A program made the translations under genes and the position numbers. From contig CM033113.1 in NCBI GenBank assembly GCA_019321725.1, positions 11,842,001 to 11,906,000 on the forward strand: a stretch of DNA of 64,000 nucleotides. The letters are read 5' to 3'. This document shows positions 36,490-46,960 of this stretch, piece by piece (the stretch's first letter is position 1; each line of letters starts with the position of its first letter). Below the pieces are notes generated by a model. The model searched no databases, was not told the DNA's origin, and was given only the letters and a program-made list of their open reading frames with translations. This stretch comes from Paulownia fortunei (Eukaryota; Streptophyta; Magnoliopsida; Lamiales; Paulowniaceae).

Positions 36490-37790
36490 TGTCAACAACT
36501 TTTTCATTTCAAATAGTTATGATTGAATTAGCCTCCTTGACTGAATTTCCACCTAAAGAAGAAACATGACATTGAGTGGAAGGATTAGATTGAGGTTGAG
36601 CAGGAAATTTACTTTTTTCATGAGTACGCAAAGAGGTTTTCAATGTTGAAAGTATCTTTTTGATCTCATTGATGGCTTGTAAAGTTTGGTTATTGATGTT
36701 TGTTTGTGCATGTTTAAATTCTTGCAAAGTTTTCTTAAGAGATTTTGTATGTGGAGCTGGATAAGAATGAAAGTTTGGTGGTTTTTTTGAATATAGCAGT
36801 TGGGCATGATTCTCATTTTGCCAACTAAAATTGGGATGATTTCTCCACTATGGATTGTAAGTTTCAGAATATGGAGAATGAAAAGACTTTTTAAATATGT
36901 TCATGAAATTTGATTGTACTGGAATGTTTGGACATTCATTGGTAGAGTGTCTCATAAGTTCACAAATGCTACAAACTTCTTCATCTTGCACAATTATGAT
37001 TTTTTTTTATTTTTTTAAATTCCATGGCCTCAATTTTTCTTATTAAACTAGCAACCTAGCATTTAGATCATCTTATTGACTAAGTTAATATTTTTCTGTA
37101 TTACTATTAGTAAGATTAGATCTAATAGAACCTTCAAAAGAATTAACTCTATGCCTAATGCCAAATGGTCTAGATATTCTAGGGCTTCATTAGTTTTTTT
37201 ATCAAGAAATTCACCATTACACATTGTTTTAACAAATTGCTTTATTTCAGAAGTTAAACCTTCATAAAAGAAACTAATTAAGTGACACGTTTCAATAACA
37301 TGATGTGGGCATGAATTCAATAAATCTTTAAATCTTTTTATGAGTTGGAAAGAACTTTTTCAAAAAATTAACTTGCATTTCTTACCAAGTACTAACTCGC
37401 CTAGGTTTTAAAGAGTTAAACCAAGTTTTTATTTTATCTTTTAAAGAGAAATGAAATAATTTGAGCTTAACAATCTCATTTATACAAGTTTGATCTTTAG
37501 AAGTGGCACATATTTCATCAAATTCTTTCAGATGCAAGTAAGAGCTTTTACAGTCTAAACTATGGAATTAGGAAGTAAAAGGATCATACCTGTCTTGAAT
37601 AAAAAATTATTTGTATTGAGAGGAAAACTGAAACAAGAGGGAGAAAAATTTCAAGGAGGTTGCAAGGAATAACGCATGCTACACACCTATTGATTCTCAT
37701 TTTTATCCTAAACACTTTCTTTTTCAGGCATGGTGAAAGTATGTGAAGGTGACTCAAACAAATTTCCAAATAAAGTTTCAAAATTAGTTA
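36490..37790 (-). pseudogene. E1 gag, decayed
   Basis: Readable blocks: NSCPHHVIETCHLISFFYEG and QFVKTMCNGEFLDKKTNEAL (37063-37320), ALEYLDHLA, and a tail with NEIKKILSTLKTSLRTHEKS (36509-36727), all Athila-type gag, broken by stops. Confidence 0.8.
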
Positions 37791-37904
37791 TAACTAAACG
37801 ACAAGAATTATATCTATGATACTATATGACCGTATAATCATAAAGAAAATAAACACATAATATTTAAAAAAAAAATATTTACAAATCTGAATACTTACCT
37901 TGCC

Positions 37905-37923
37905 TTTCCCAGCAACGGCGCCA
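37905..37923 (-). other. E1 primer-binding site (tRNA-Asp)
   Basis: Minus strand TGGCGCCGTTGCTGGGAAA, complementary to the 3' end of plant tRNA-Asp (family form TGGCGCCGTTGCCGGGGA), six bases from the LTR end at 37930. Confidence 0.85.
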
Positions 37924-37929
37924 AAAACT

Positions 37930-38221
37930 TGCTACAACTTTAAACTCAAGTGCAAGTTGTGTCAAGTAATAAATTTGTTGGGAGTTCAAGGTCGATCCAA
38001 TGGGAAGTTGTTTGAAGTTTTCAAGATTATATTTCTTAAAAGCCTGGCTTTATGTGGTTTAGAATATAAAAAAAAATTATGCTATAACTAAGAAATCAAA
38101 ACAATAAAAGTACTGAAAATTAAGAATTCATTCTTGAGTTTTGAATAGATGAACGATTATTTAATTTTTTTTTACCTCTTTTATATGTCACTATTGGAAT
38201 GAATACATAATGAAAGTTTCA
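37930..38221 (-). repeat. E1 5' LTR, truncated
   Basis: Minus strand ends ...AAAGTTGTAGCA; corresponds to the last ~290 bases of the E1/E2 LTR. It abuts the oppositely oriented E2 LTR fragment. Confidence 0.8.
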
Positions 38222-38227
38222 AGTATT

Positions 38228-38962
38228 TGATTGAAACCCTTATTGTTTTATGGCGATTTTTGATTTATGTATCACCAATGACACAAAAAATACTTGGGTT
38301 TATTTAGCTTATTATACGATTCTACTACATCAACTACTAACGTGAAATCTTGATTTGCTGTAGATAAAGGTATGCATAAATACTAAATCTCATAAAAAAG
38401 TATTGACATTAAAACCCTTCTTGTTTAGTGGCGATTATTGATTTTTGTATCACTAATAACATAACAAATATTTGAGTTCATTTAACTTATTGTACGGTTC
38501 TACTACACCAACTGCTAACGTGAAATTTTAATTTGTTGTAGATAAACGTGTGTATAAATACTTAATCCCATAAATAAGTATTGGTGCTAAGAGATAATTT
38601 GTAAATAGTAAGATAATATCATGATTACCTTAATGCATAAGCTATTTGATAACATCTTTCCATTAGAACCTTTATTATGTATGGATTCCAGTTGTGACAT
38701 TTAAAAGAGGTAAAAAGAATAAATAATTATTCTTCTATCCAAAACTCAAGAGCGGATTCCTAATTTTCAGTACTTTTATTACTTTAATTTATTTGTTATA
38801 GTATAAATTTTTCTTTATATTCTAAACTACATTCAGCCCATCATTTAGGAAATATAAATCCAAAAATTTCAATCAACTTCCCTGTAGATCGACCTCGGAC
38901 TCTCGAAAAATTTATTACTTGACATAACCTGCACTTGGGTTTACAACATTAAAGTTGTAGCA
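38228..38962 (+). repeat. E2 5' LTR, truncated, with internal 178-bp tandem duplication
   Basis: Ends TTAAAGTTGTAGCA like the E2 3' LTR. Segments starting TTGAAACCCTTATTG (38231) and TTAAAACCCTTCTTG (38409) are tandem copies of one LTR stretch that is single in the 3' LTR (from about 53695). Confidence 0.8.
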
Positions 38963-39055
38963 AGAATTTAACGTTGTTGCTAGGGAAGACAAGGTAACTA
39001 TTCAGGTTTGTAAATATTTCCCTTTGTAAATATTGTTGTGTGATTATATATTTAT

Positions 39056-41223
39056 TGTTAGAGTAAGATGCCCAACGCCCCAATTGGATTGGGTGTATTA
39101 TACTTTGTTTTTGTAAAGACAATCTTATTGAGAATTATATTAATAAAAAAATATTTTCTTTATCTTATGTCTTGCATCTTTTATTTTTGCACATTAGATA
39201 AAGTCTTTAGACTAAATTTAGCTATGGGGCATGGCCCGCCATATGATGACGATCATGGAACATGCCTCTAAAGCTTTAATCTTAAATAAGTTCTGAGTCG
39301 AAAGTTTTTTGAGATGGGATATCAAATAGCTCAGTAAAACTTATACATATAATGCATGCTCGTGAAACGAGGATATCACATTCTATTAGCATTAGCGTAG
39401 AGACGCAAGTGCATGTAGTGGGTGTTTGTTAGGGAACAAGTACACCGAACATGGCCCGCAAGAAATTCTTAGCTGGAGGCTTTGCCTGTCGAAATAAGAA
39501 TTTCTGTATTGTGATAGTACACGGCTAGTTATCGGACTTGAGCCACGATGGTAGCCTTGTGTACATCCTACAATACTTTAATATATCTTCTGATTGCTTG
39601 ACAATCACAAAGGGGGTATGTTGGGTGTTGTACTGATGTGCATAGAGGTTTGTCAGTGGCCAACACAGAATTCGACATTTGTCTTTTTAAACAAGAGAAT
39701 CTCTTGTGTTTTCATAGTTTGTGATTCAAAGACCTTGGCCAAGGCAGGATGAATCGTGATTCATCAAGAATTATTAGAACTTGAAATAGGATCACAGTTA
39801 TTAAATTTATTCTAGAGTTTCGACTTATAATCCATGCGCCAAATTCAATTGGGAGATTAGTTGTCGAAAGGACCGTACTGTATGATACTCGCAACTGAAA
39901 TAGGTTTACTCGCTATTTCACCTAAGACTAGTTTGTCATAATTACTTGTTAGGTGTTTTCATAGATAGTGAGGTTCTTGGAATTAAAGAGTTGATTTCAA
40001 GTGGATTAATTAATTAAATTAATTAATTAGAATAATTATTATTCATAAGTTGCAAATGTTGCAAGCCCGTTAATAGCTTAGTTGTGAGCCTAAGAGGGCC
40101 ACACATCTTTATGGAAAGTAACATTTCTAATTTAAGAATTTATCAAATGATTAGAAGTTATTTAATTAATACTGATTAATTAATTAATTAATTAAGAGTT
40201 CTATTTAATTTAGTAGTTAAATTAAATTATTCAATTAAGTAATTAGGTTGATTAAATCAATTGAATTGATTTATAGATTTTTGAGTCTAAGCCCAAAAAT
40301 TAATGTGCATCACTAAAGAAACCCACTAAAATATAAAGAAAATATATTAAATAAATATAATTTACTTAATTAACATATTTATAGATAAATAAATATAGTG
40401 ACTGATTTTATGGGATAAAATCGACCACTAAGATTTAATTTATATATAAATATAATTTTAATATATATATATATTATATCTATCTTGATATTATTTGAAG
40501 AGTTCAAATTAATATTAAGAATATATGTTGACAATTTTGATGATTAGAGTAGTTTCAAATTAGTCCACATACATAGGAGAGAGAAAATAGAAGAGTTGTT
40601 GGAAGATTTGAAATTCTTCTAAAATAAGATTTTGAAGCAGTTCAAAATTGATAAACTCTCCAAAAGTTGGAGAAAAATCAAAATTTCAGTCCCATATACT
40701 TATGGACAAAAATTATAAAAATAATTCAGAAAATTTAAGCAAAATTAATTTTGTCTAAGTCTTCTATTTTTCTCTCCAAGAAAAGAAAAAGAAAAATATT
40801 TTCTTGTTCTTTAAAAGAAAATTTAGTTTTTTGTTATTCTCTTCATATTATTATTTCAAAAACTTAAAGAATCAATCTTTATTGTTCTTGAAAACTTACT
40901 CTGATTTTAGATTAGAAAAATAATTAAAAGGATACTAGTGAATCCTTTTGATTGGTGTTGTTCTTCCGTATTGTGGACCTGATAGAGGGGAGACACTTTG
41001 ATCCCTGCGAGTTCTGATAGTCCAAGATAAGCAATTGATTGCTTCATTCCCTACAACAATCGGAGTGCACGACAGGTATAATTTGAATTTAATATTTTTT
41101 TATATATTCACTTGAATAAGCGCGATTGTTAAAATTATTTTCGAATTGAGGGATTAAATTTATATTTGATAAAAAATTTAATTTTCCACTGTGTTTGTCT
41201 CTGCGATTATAGCGAACCCAACA
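39056..41223 (+). repeat. copia 5' LTR
   Basis: 2168 bp from TGTTAGAG to ACCCAACA; AT-rich, contains ATTAATTAATTAA runs near 40012 and 40180. Confidence 0.9.
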
Positions 41224-41412
41224 ATAGTATCAGAGCCACATTTTCGCTTATTTAGTGAATTTTGAATTTATGAATGCATATTTTTAAATTGTTTAAATTC
41301 ATGTTAATTATGTAAAATTTGATTTTGCATAGTTTCAGCAATTTTTAATTGAAATAATTTTAATTTTTTATTTAAATTATTTAAATATAAATAAATAAAT
41401 AAATAAAATGTG

Positions 41413-41525
41413 AAGAAACAGGTCGTCGGGTGTCAGACACCCGATGGCTGTGCGCGGAGGCACCCGGCAGCAGGCTTTGGCACGCACACGGGCACACGGG
41501 CAGCAGTAGCGCTGCTCGTCGTGTC
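41413..41525 (+). other. GC-rich structured leader segment of the copia element
   Basis: In an AT-rich leader, a short GC-rich island holds the inverted repeat TCGGGTGTC-A-GACACCCGA (41426-41444) and the hairpin AGCAG-TAGCG-CTGCT (41502-41516), about 200-300 bases after the primer-binding site. No coding signal. Confidence 0.6.
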
Positions 41526-42758
41526 ATTCTAAGTCTGTTTTTTTTTTATTTTCTGAAATATTAAAATTGAATGTTAATTTTAATAATTTTTGAAAATTTA
41601 TTTTTCAAAGAAAAATTGTTTTTCAAATAATTAAAAAATATACCATGTTAAAAATTGCGTCTAACAATTTGGTAAATTTACATGTTTTGATAATGACATA
41701 TGATGTTAATTATGAGCATGTGTGAGATGATCATGAGCCATTAGACCAATGTGATTAGTTTTGTTTAATATTTTCAGGTTTTAAAATAGGATCTGCGAGC
41801 CTCTTATTCTATCTAGGTAAGTTATTTTATTTTCTGTAAAGAGAGTAAAATAGGTGGTGAGGTTTTTTTTTCCGTGGAACACGAAGAAGAATCGAGAAGG
41901 AGGTTCCAAAAAAGGCTCATGTTTGTATGAGATATAATTATGTAATAAAATAGGTTTTATTCCATTTTATTACTCTTACACTGACCTTAGGTCCATTTTT
42001 GTCTCAAATGGACTGCATAGGACTGGTTCATAATCATCTATTTATTTAAGTGTGTTTTAGATGCAAGCTTAGGATTTTATTTAATGCTTTTATGCTTGCG
42101 CAATGATATTATGATGTCATGCATTAAATAACCAACCTAATTTAAATTATGATGAGGTCTTGGATAAATATTAAATCCCACTTAATTTACTAAAATAGAC
42201 AAGTTAGGTGGGAATTATCGTTCCATACCTACCACCAAAGGTAGAGACATGATGATCGCTACCGCACTTGATCACTGGCCATGAGTCGTGCCGTGGTCTT
42301 GTGTTGGAAAGTTGTGATTTCTACCAAACATTAAGATGCTCGTAGGATGGAATCGTCATTGTGATGGGCATGAGTCGTAGGACATCTTAATGCTTTATCT
42401 ACACGAATGTTTGATGGATATTCTTTGATACTTAGTACCATATAGACTCATAAAATTGGGATATATGGGAAGAGGTGAGGCAAAACAAACTTGAGGGTTG
42501 TATAGCGATACAATCGTCAAAGAGTTAACTACTGATAGAAATATTTCATGGGCTCATAAAATTAGGGTGTGAAATATTTCCATTGGACCTCAAGCTCACT
42601 AGAAAATTTGATTTCCCGAAATTTCATTAGGGGTGATGGAATTTGAAGAAAATAGTGGGAGACATTTAGTATTAAAGACCTTATATTAAATGGATATGTT
42701 TTTCCTATAGTTTACTCATTTTCTGCTTCATGCATGTTTTGTAGATTATTCTACTAAA

Positions 42759-43595
42759 ATGGTAAAGAATCCATTTGCAGCAATCCTTGAAGAAAATAAA
42801 TTAACTAAACCTAAGTTTGTCGAATGACTAAAAAACCTAAAGATAGTTATTCAGTCGGAAAAGAGGGCATATGTCCTCGACACTGCATTTCCTTCACTTC
42901 CACCAAATGATGTTACTTTAGAGGATTATGCAGATTACTTACGTCATGTTGATAACAATCTGCAGGCTCGATGCTACATGCTGGCATCGATGTCAAATGA
43001 GCTGCAAAGGCGGAATGAGGATCAAGGTATTACTGATGGGATCCTTATTCACCTATAAGAGTTGTATGGTGAAAGAACTCGATAGACAAGATATCAGCTT
43101 TCAAAAGAGCTTTTTAGATGTCGTATTATTTAGGGTTCTTAAGTCCATGATTATGGATTGAAGATGATAACCCTCATTGAAAGGCTGGCGTCCCTTGCAA
43201 TTATTATGGAGTACGAACTCTATACAGACCTTCTGCTACAATCTCTGTCTCCATTATTTGACACATTTGTTGTCAACTTTAACATGAACAATATGGAGAC
43301 TAGTCTCGCTAAGCTTGTGAACATGTTAAAGATGGCTGAGTTCACCACGAAAAAGGACAAGCCGGTTCTACTTGTTGGATCTTCTTCTGGATCAAACGCT
43401 AAAAAGCCCAAGAAAGGAAAGAATAAAGGAAAGGGTTCCTCTAAACCCAACAAGCTGAAGGCAAAGAACGGTGTCAAGAAAGTTTCTTCTCAAACTAATG
43501 ACAAGTACCATTACTGCAGCAAACCAGGGTACTGGAAAATGAATTGCAAGGAGTATCTTGCAAGCCTAAAAAGTTCAGGTATATATTTTATTTAG
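42759..43595 (+). pseudogene. copia gag, broken
   Basis: ATG followed by KNPFAAILEENKLTKPKF, a stop where Trp is expected (about 42828), then SEKRAYVLDTAFPSLPPND, DYLRHVDNNLQARCYMLASM, broken near 43057 and 43145, then MITLIERLASLAIIMEYEL, LLLQSLSPLFDTFVVNFNMN, a Lys-rich stretch and a decayed zinc knuckle YHYCSKPGYWKMNC (43510). Next, VLDTGCGSHICN-like protease sequence begins at about 43625. UBN2-type gag of Ty1/copia elements. Confidence 0.9.
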
Positions 43596-43660
43596 TTAAC
43601 TTGTCTGTTAACAATGCTTCTTGGGTATTAGATACCGGTTGTGGCTCACATATTTGCAAT

Positions 43661-44843
43661 TAATTAATTAGAATAATTATTATTCATAAGTTGTAAATAT
43701 TGCAAGCCCACTACTAGTTTAGTAGTGAATCTAAGAGGGTCACACATCTTTATGGAAAATAACATTTCTAATTTTAAAATTTATCCAGTGGTTGAAAGTT
43801 ATTTAATTAATACTGTTTAATTAATTAATTAAGGGTTTTCTTTAATTTAATAATTAAATTAAATTATATAATTAAGTAATTAGATTATTTAATTAGACCT
43901 AATTTGATTAGGAAGCCCAATTGTAGTAAATAAAATTGATCACTATATTTTTTTATCTATAAATATGTTAATTAAATAAATCATATATATTTAATTTATT
44001 CTCTTCATATTTTAGTGGGCTTCTTAAGTGCTTCACATTAAGATTTAATTTATATATAAATATAATTTTAATATATATTTAATATATATCTATCTTTATA
44101 TTATTTGAATAGTTCAAATTAATATCAAGAATGTATGTAGTCAATTTTGATAATTAGAGTAATCTCAAATTAGTCCACATACATAGGAGAGAGAAAATAG
44201 AAGAGTTGTTGGAAGATTTGAAATCTTTTCAAGATAAGATTTTGAAATAGTTCAAAATTGACAAACTTTCCAAAAATTGGAGAAAAATCAAATTTTCAGG
44301 CCTATATATACTTATGATGAAAATTATAAAAATAATTCAGAAAATTTAAGCAAAAATTATTTTGTTTAAGTCTTCTTTTTTTCTCTACAAGAAAATAAAA
44401 AGAAAATCGTTTTCTTGTAATCTTGATTTTCTTGTTCTTTAAAAGAAAATTTAGTTTCTTGTTATTCTTTTCATATTATTGTTTTAAGAACTTGAAGAAT
44501 CAATCTTTATAGTTTTTGAAAATTTACTCCGTTTTTATATTAGAAAAATAATTAAAAGGATATCCTTTTAATTAGTGTTGCTCTTCTATATTGTGAGCTT
44601 GTTAGATGAGAGATACTTGAATTCCCGTAAGTTCTGATAGTCTAGAATAAGCAATTAATTGCTTCGTTCCCTAGAACAGCCGGAGTGCACGAAAGGTATA
44701 ATTTGAATTTAATATTTATTTATATAATCATTTGAATAAGCATGATCTTTAAAATAGCTTCTGAATCGAAAGGTTAAATTTATGTTTGATAAAAATTTTA
44801 ATTTTTCATTGCGTATGCCCATTCGATTATAGTGAACCCAACA
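43661..44843 (+). repeat. copia 3' LTR, 5'-truncated, with an inverted segment
   Basis: Aligns with 40013-41223 of the 5' LTR except that about 43930-44040 matches the reverse complement of 40300-40410. Confidence 0.88.
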
Positions 44844-44939
44844 TTTATATGGTATCATAGTCATAAATTTCATCGTTTAGTTAGAAATAATTTTGAAACT
44901 TTATTCAAAAATTTGTTTGACTCACCTCCACACATTTCC

Positions 44940-46210
44940 ACCATGGCCAAAATGAAAGTGTTCATGATGAAAATGAGAATCAACAGCTATGTACCATATG
45001 GTGTTACTTACAACTTCCTCAAAATTCTTTTCCTTCTTGTTTTATTTTTTCTCTTAATGCAAATAACTTTTGATTCAAGCCAAGTATTATCTCTTTACTT
45101 CCATGGTTTAGACTCTGAAAGCCCTTACTTGTATCTGAAAAAATTTGATGAAGTTTGTACCACTTTTGAAGATCAAACTTATACAAATGAGATTGTTAAG
45201 CTCAAAATATTTCTTTTTTCTTTAAAAGATAAAACAAAAACTTGACTTAACTCTTTAAAATGTAGGTTAGTTGGCACTTGGCAAGAAATGTAAGTTGAAT
45301 TTTTGAAAAAGTTCTTTCAACTCATAAAACTAATGCTTTGAAAAGACAAATCCAAATTTGTTCTCAAAATTCTAATGAAACTTTTTTTTTTCAATGTTAG
45401 GAAAGATTTAAAGATTTGTTGAATTCATACCCATATCATGGTTTTGAAAAATGATGCTTAATTAGTTTCTTTTAAGAAGGTTTAACTCCTAAAATAAAAT
45501 AATTTGTTGAAACAATGTGTAATTGTGAGTTTTTTGATAAAAAGCCTGATGAAGCCCTAGAATATTTAAACCATTTGGCAGAAAACTCTCAATCATGGTA
45601 TAGTATTAATTTTTCTGAATGTTCTATTAGGTTTAATCTTGTTATTAGTAATAAAAAAAATATTACCTTAGTTAAGAATATGATCTAAATGCAAGGATTG
45701 CTAGTTTCACAAGAAAAGTTGAGGTCATGGAACTTAAAAAAGTAAATGAAATTAGATCCATGCAAGATGAACAAGTTTGTAGGATTTGTGAACTTGGACA
45801 CTCCACCAATAAATGCCCAAATATTCCAGCACAAGAAAATGTCATAAACACATTCAAAAAGCCTTTTCATTCTTCATATTTTGAAACTTACAATTCACAA
45901 TGGAGAAATTATCCTAATTTTAGTTGGCGAGATGAAAACCGTGCTCAATCGTTACATTTAGAAAAGCCACCAAAAATTCCTTTTTATTCAGCTCCACATA
46001 GAAAATCTCTTCAGGAGACTTTACAAGAATTTATGCATTGATAAACAAACATCAATAACCATACTTCACAAGTCATCAATGAGATCAAAAATACACTTTC
46101 AACACTGACAACTTCTTTGCGTACTCATGAAAAAGGTAAATTTTCTGCTCAACCTCAACCTAATTCTTCCACTTAGTATCATGTTTCTTCTTTAGGTGAA
46201 AATTCAATCA
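44940..46210 (+). pseudogene. E2 gag, decayed
   Basis: FHGLDSESPYLYLKKFDEVC and IVKLKIFLFSLKDKTKT (45095-45243), a stop where Trp is expected, TMCNCEF-like and KPDEALEYLNHLAENSQS (45515-45595), a CCHC knuckle CRICELGHSTNKC (45778-45816), and the same NEIKNTLSTLTTSLRTHEKG tail as E1 (46080-46135). Athila-type gag with many stops. Confidence 0.82.
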
Positions 46211-46649
46211 AGGAGGCCAATTCGGTAATAACTTTTTAGAATAGAAAAGTTGTTGACAAGACTATTCATTCCAAGGAGAAAGTTTCTAATCCACCTTCAG
46301 AAATGAATAATGAAGATAGTCTTGACGATGAAGGTAAGTTTAATGAATGTGAGTTTGAAAATAATGATAAACGAAAAATACTCACCTCTAGCTCATTTTC
46401 CTCAAAGATTGCAACCGAATAAAAAGTTGAACTCAAATGGTAAAATCTTTGAAGTTTTTAAACAAGTTAAAATTAATATTCCATTGTTGGATGCAATGAA
46501 ACAAGTTCCACCTTATGCTAAATTTTTGAATGATTTGTATACAATCAAAAGAAGGCATTTTCAACTAAAAGTGTTCGTTCAATCATTTAACAATTCACTC
46601 CACCCAAGTACAAAATTTAGGTTGTCCAACCATTTCATGTACCATTGGA

Positions 46650-46960
46650 AACACTAGAATAGAGCGTGCTTTGTTTGATCTTGGTGCTAGTGTAAATCTT
46701 CTACCTTTATCAGTTTATGAATAATTAGCTCAAAATAACTTTTGTTGTAATCCAACTAGTTGATCATTCAATTAAAATTCTAAAGGGAGTAGTAGAAAAT
46801 ATGTTGGTACAAATTGGTAAGTTTTACTTTCCAGTGGATTTCATTATTTTGGACATAAAGCCTATTGCACATACACATATACAAATTTCTATCATTTTGG
46901 GTCGTCATTTAATTACAACTTCAAATGTTTTGATTAATTGTATAAATGTTATTTTAAAGC
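46650..46960 (+). pseudogene. E2 aspartic protease, 5' part
   Basis: ALFDLGASVNLLPLSVYE (near 46672; active site D-x-G), broken frame, VENMLVQIGKFYFPVDFII and ILGRHLITTSNVLINC. Interrupted by the solo LTR at 46961; continues at 48988. Confidence 0.8.

Larger units (their letters stand above)
24657..38221 (-). mobile_element. E1: Athila-type Ty3/gypsy element carrying a LOG fragment (nested, minus strand)
   Basis: Order along the minus strand: truncated 5' LTR (38221-37930), primer-binding site complementary to tRNA-Asp (about 37923-37905, TGGCGCCGTTGCTGGGA), gag (about 37790-36490), protease (36250-35609), start of reverse transcriptase (35602-35384), a post-pol GGGAGGTAACCCAA-type stretch, then the LOG fragment (28230-27904), 1.65 kb non-coding, polypurine tract (26264-26252) and 3' LTR (26251-24657). 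It is interrupted by a CRM-like element (28231-35033). RT palm, RNase H and integrase are missing, so E1 is non-autonomous. Partner and likely sibling of E2. Confidence 0.75.
39056..44843 (+). mobile_element. Ty1/copia element, internally deleted
   Basis: 5' LTR 39056-41223 (2168 bp, TGTT...AACA), primer-binding site 41225-41238 (TAGTATCAGAGCCA, initiator Met), 1.5-kb leader, gag 42759-43595, the start of protease to about 43660, then directly the last 1183 bp of the 3' LTR (43661-44843). Perfect TTTAT duplication at 39051-39055 and 44844-44848. Integrase, RT and RNase H have been deleted. Inserted in the leader of E2. Confidence 0.93.

Noticed and set aside
37905..37923. tRNA-Asp-like sequence
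   Set aside because: Only the 3' end of the tRNA is matched, in antisense, next to an LTR: a primer-binding site, not a tRNA gene.
41413..41525. CpG island or promoter of a gene
   Set aside because: Lies in the retroelement leader, too short, no downstream gene other than copia gag.
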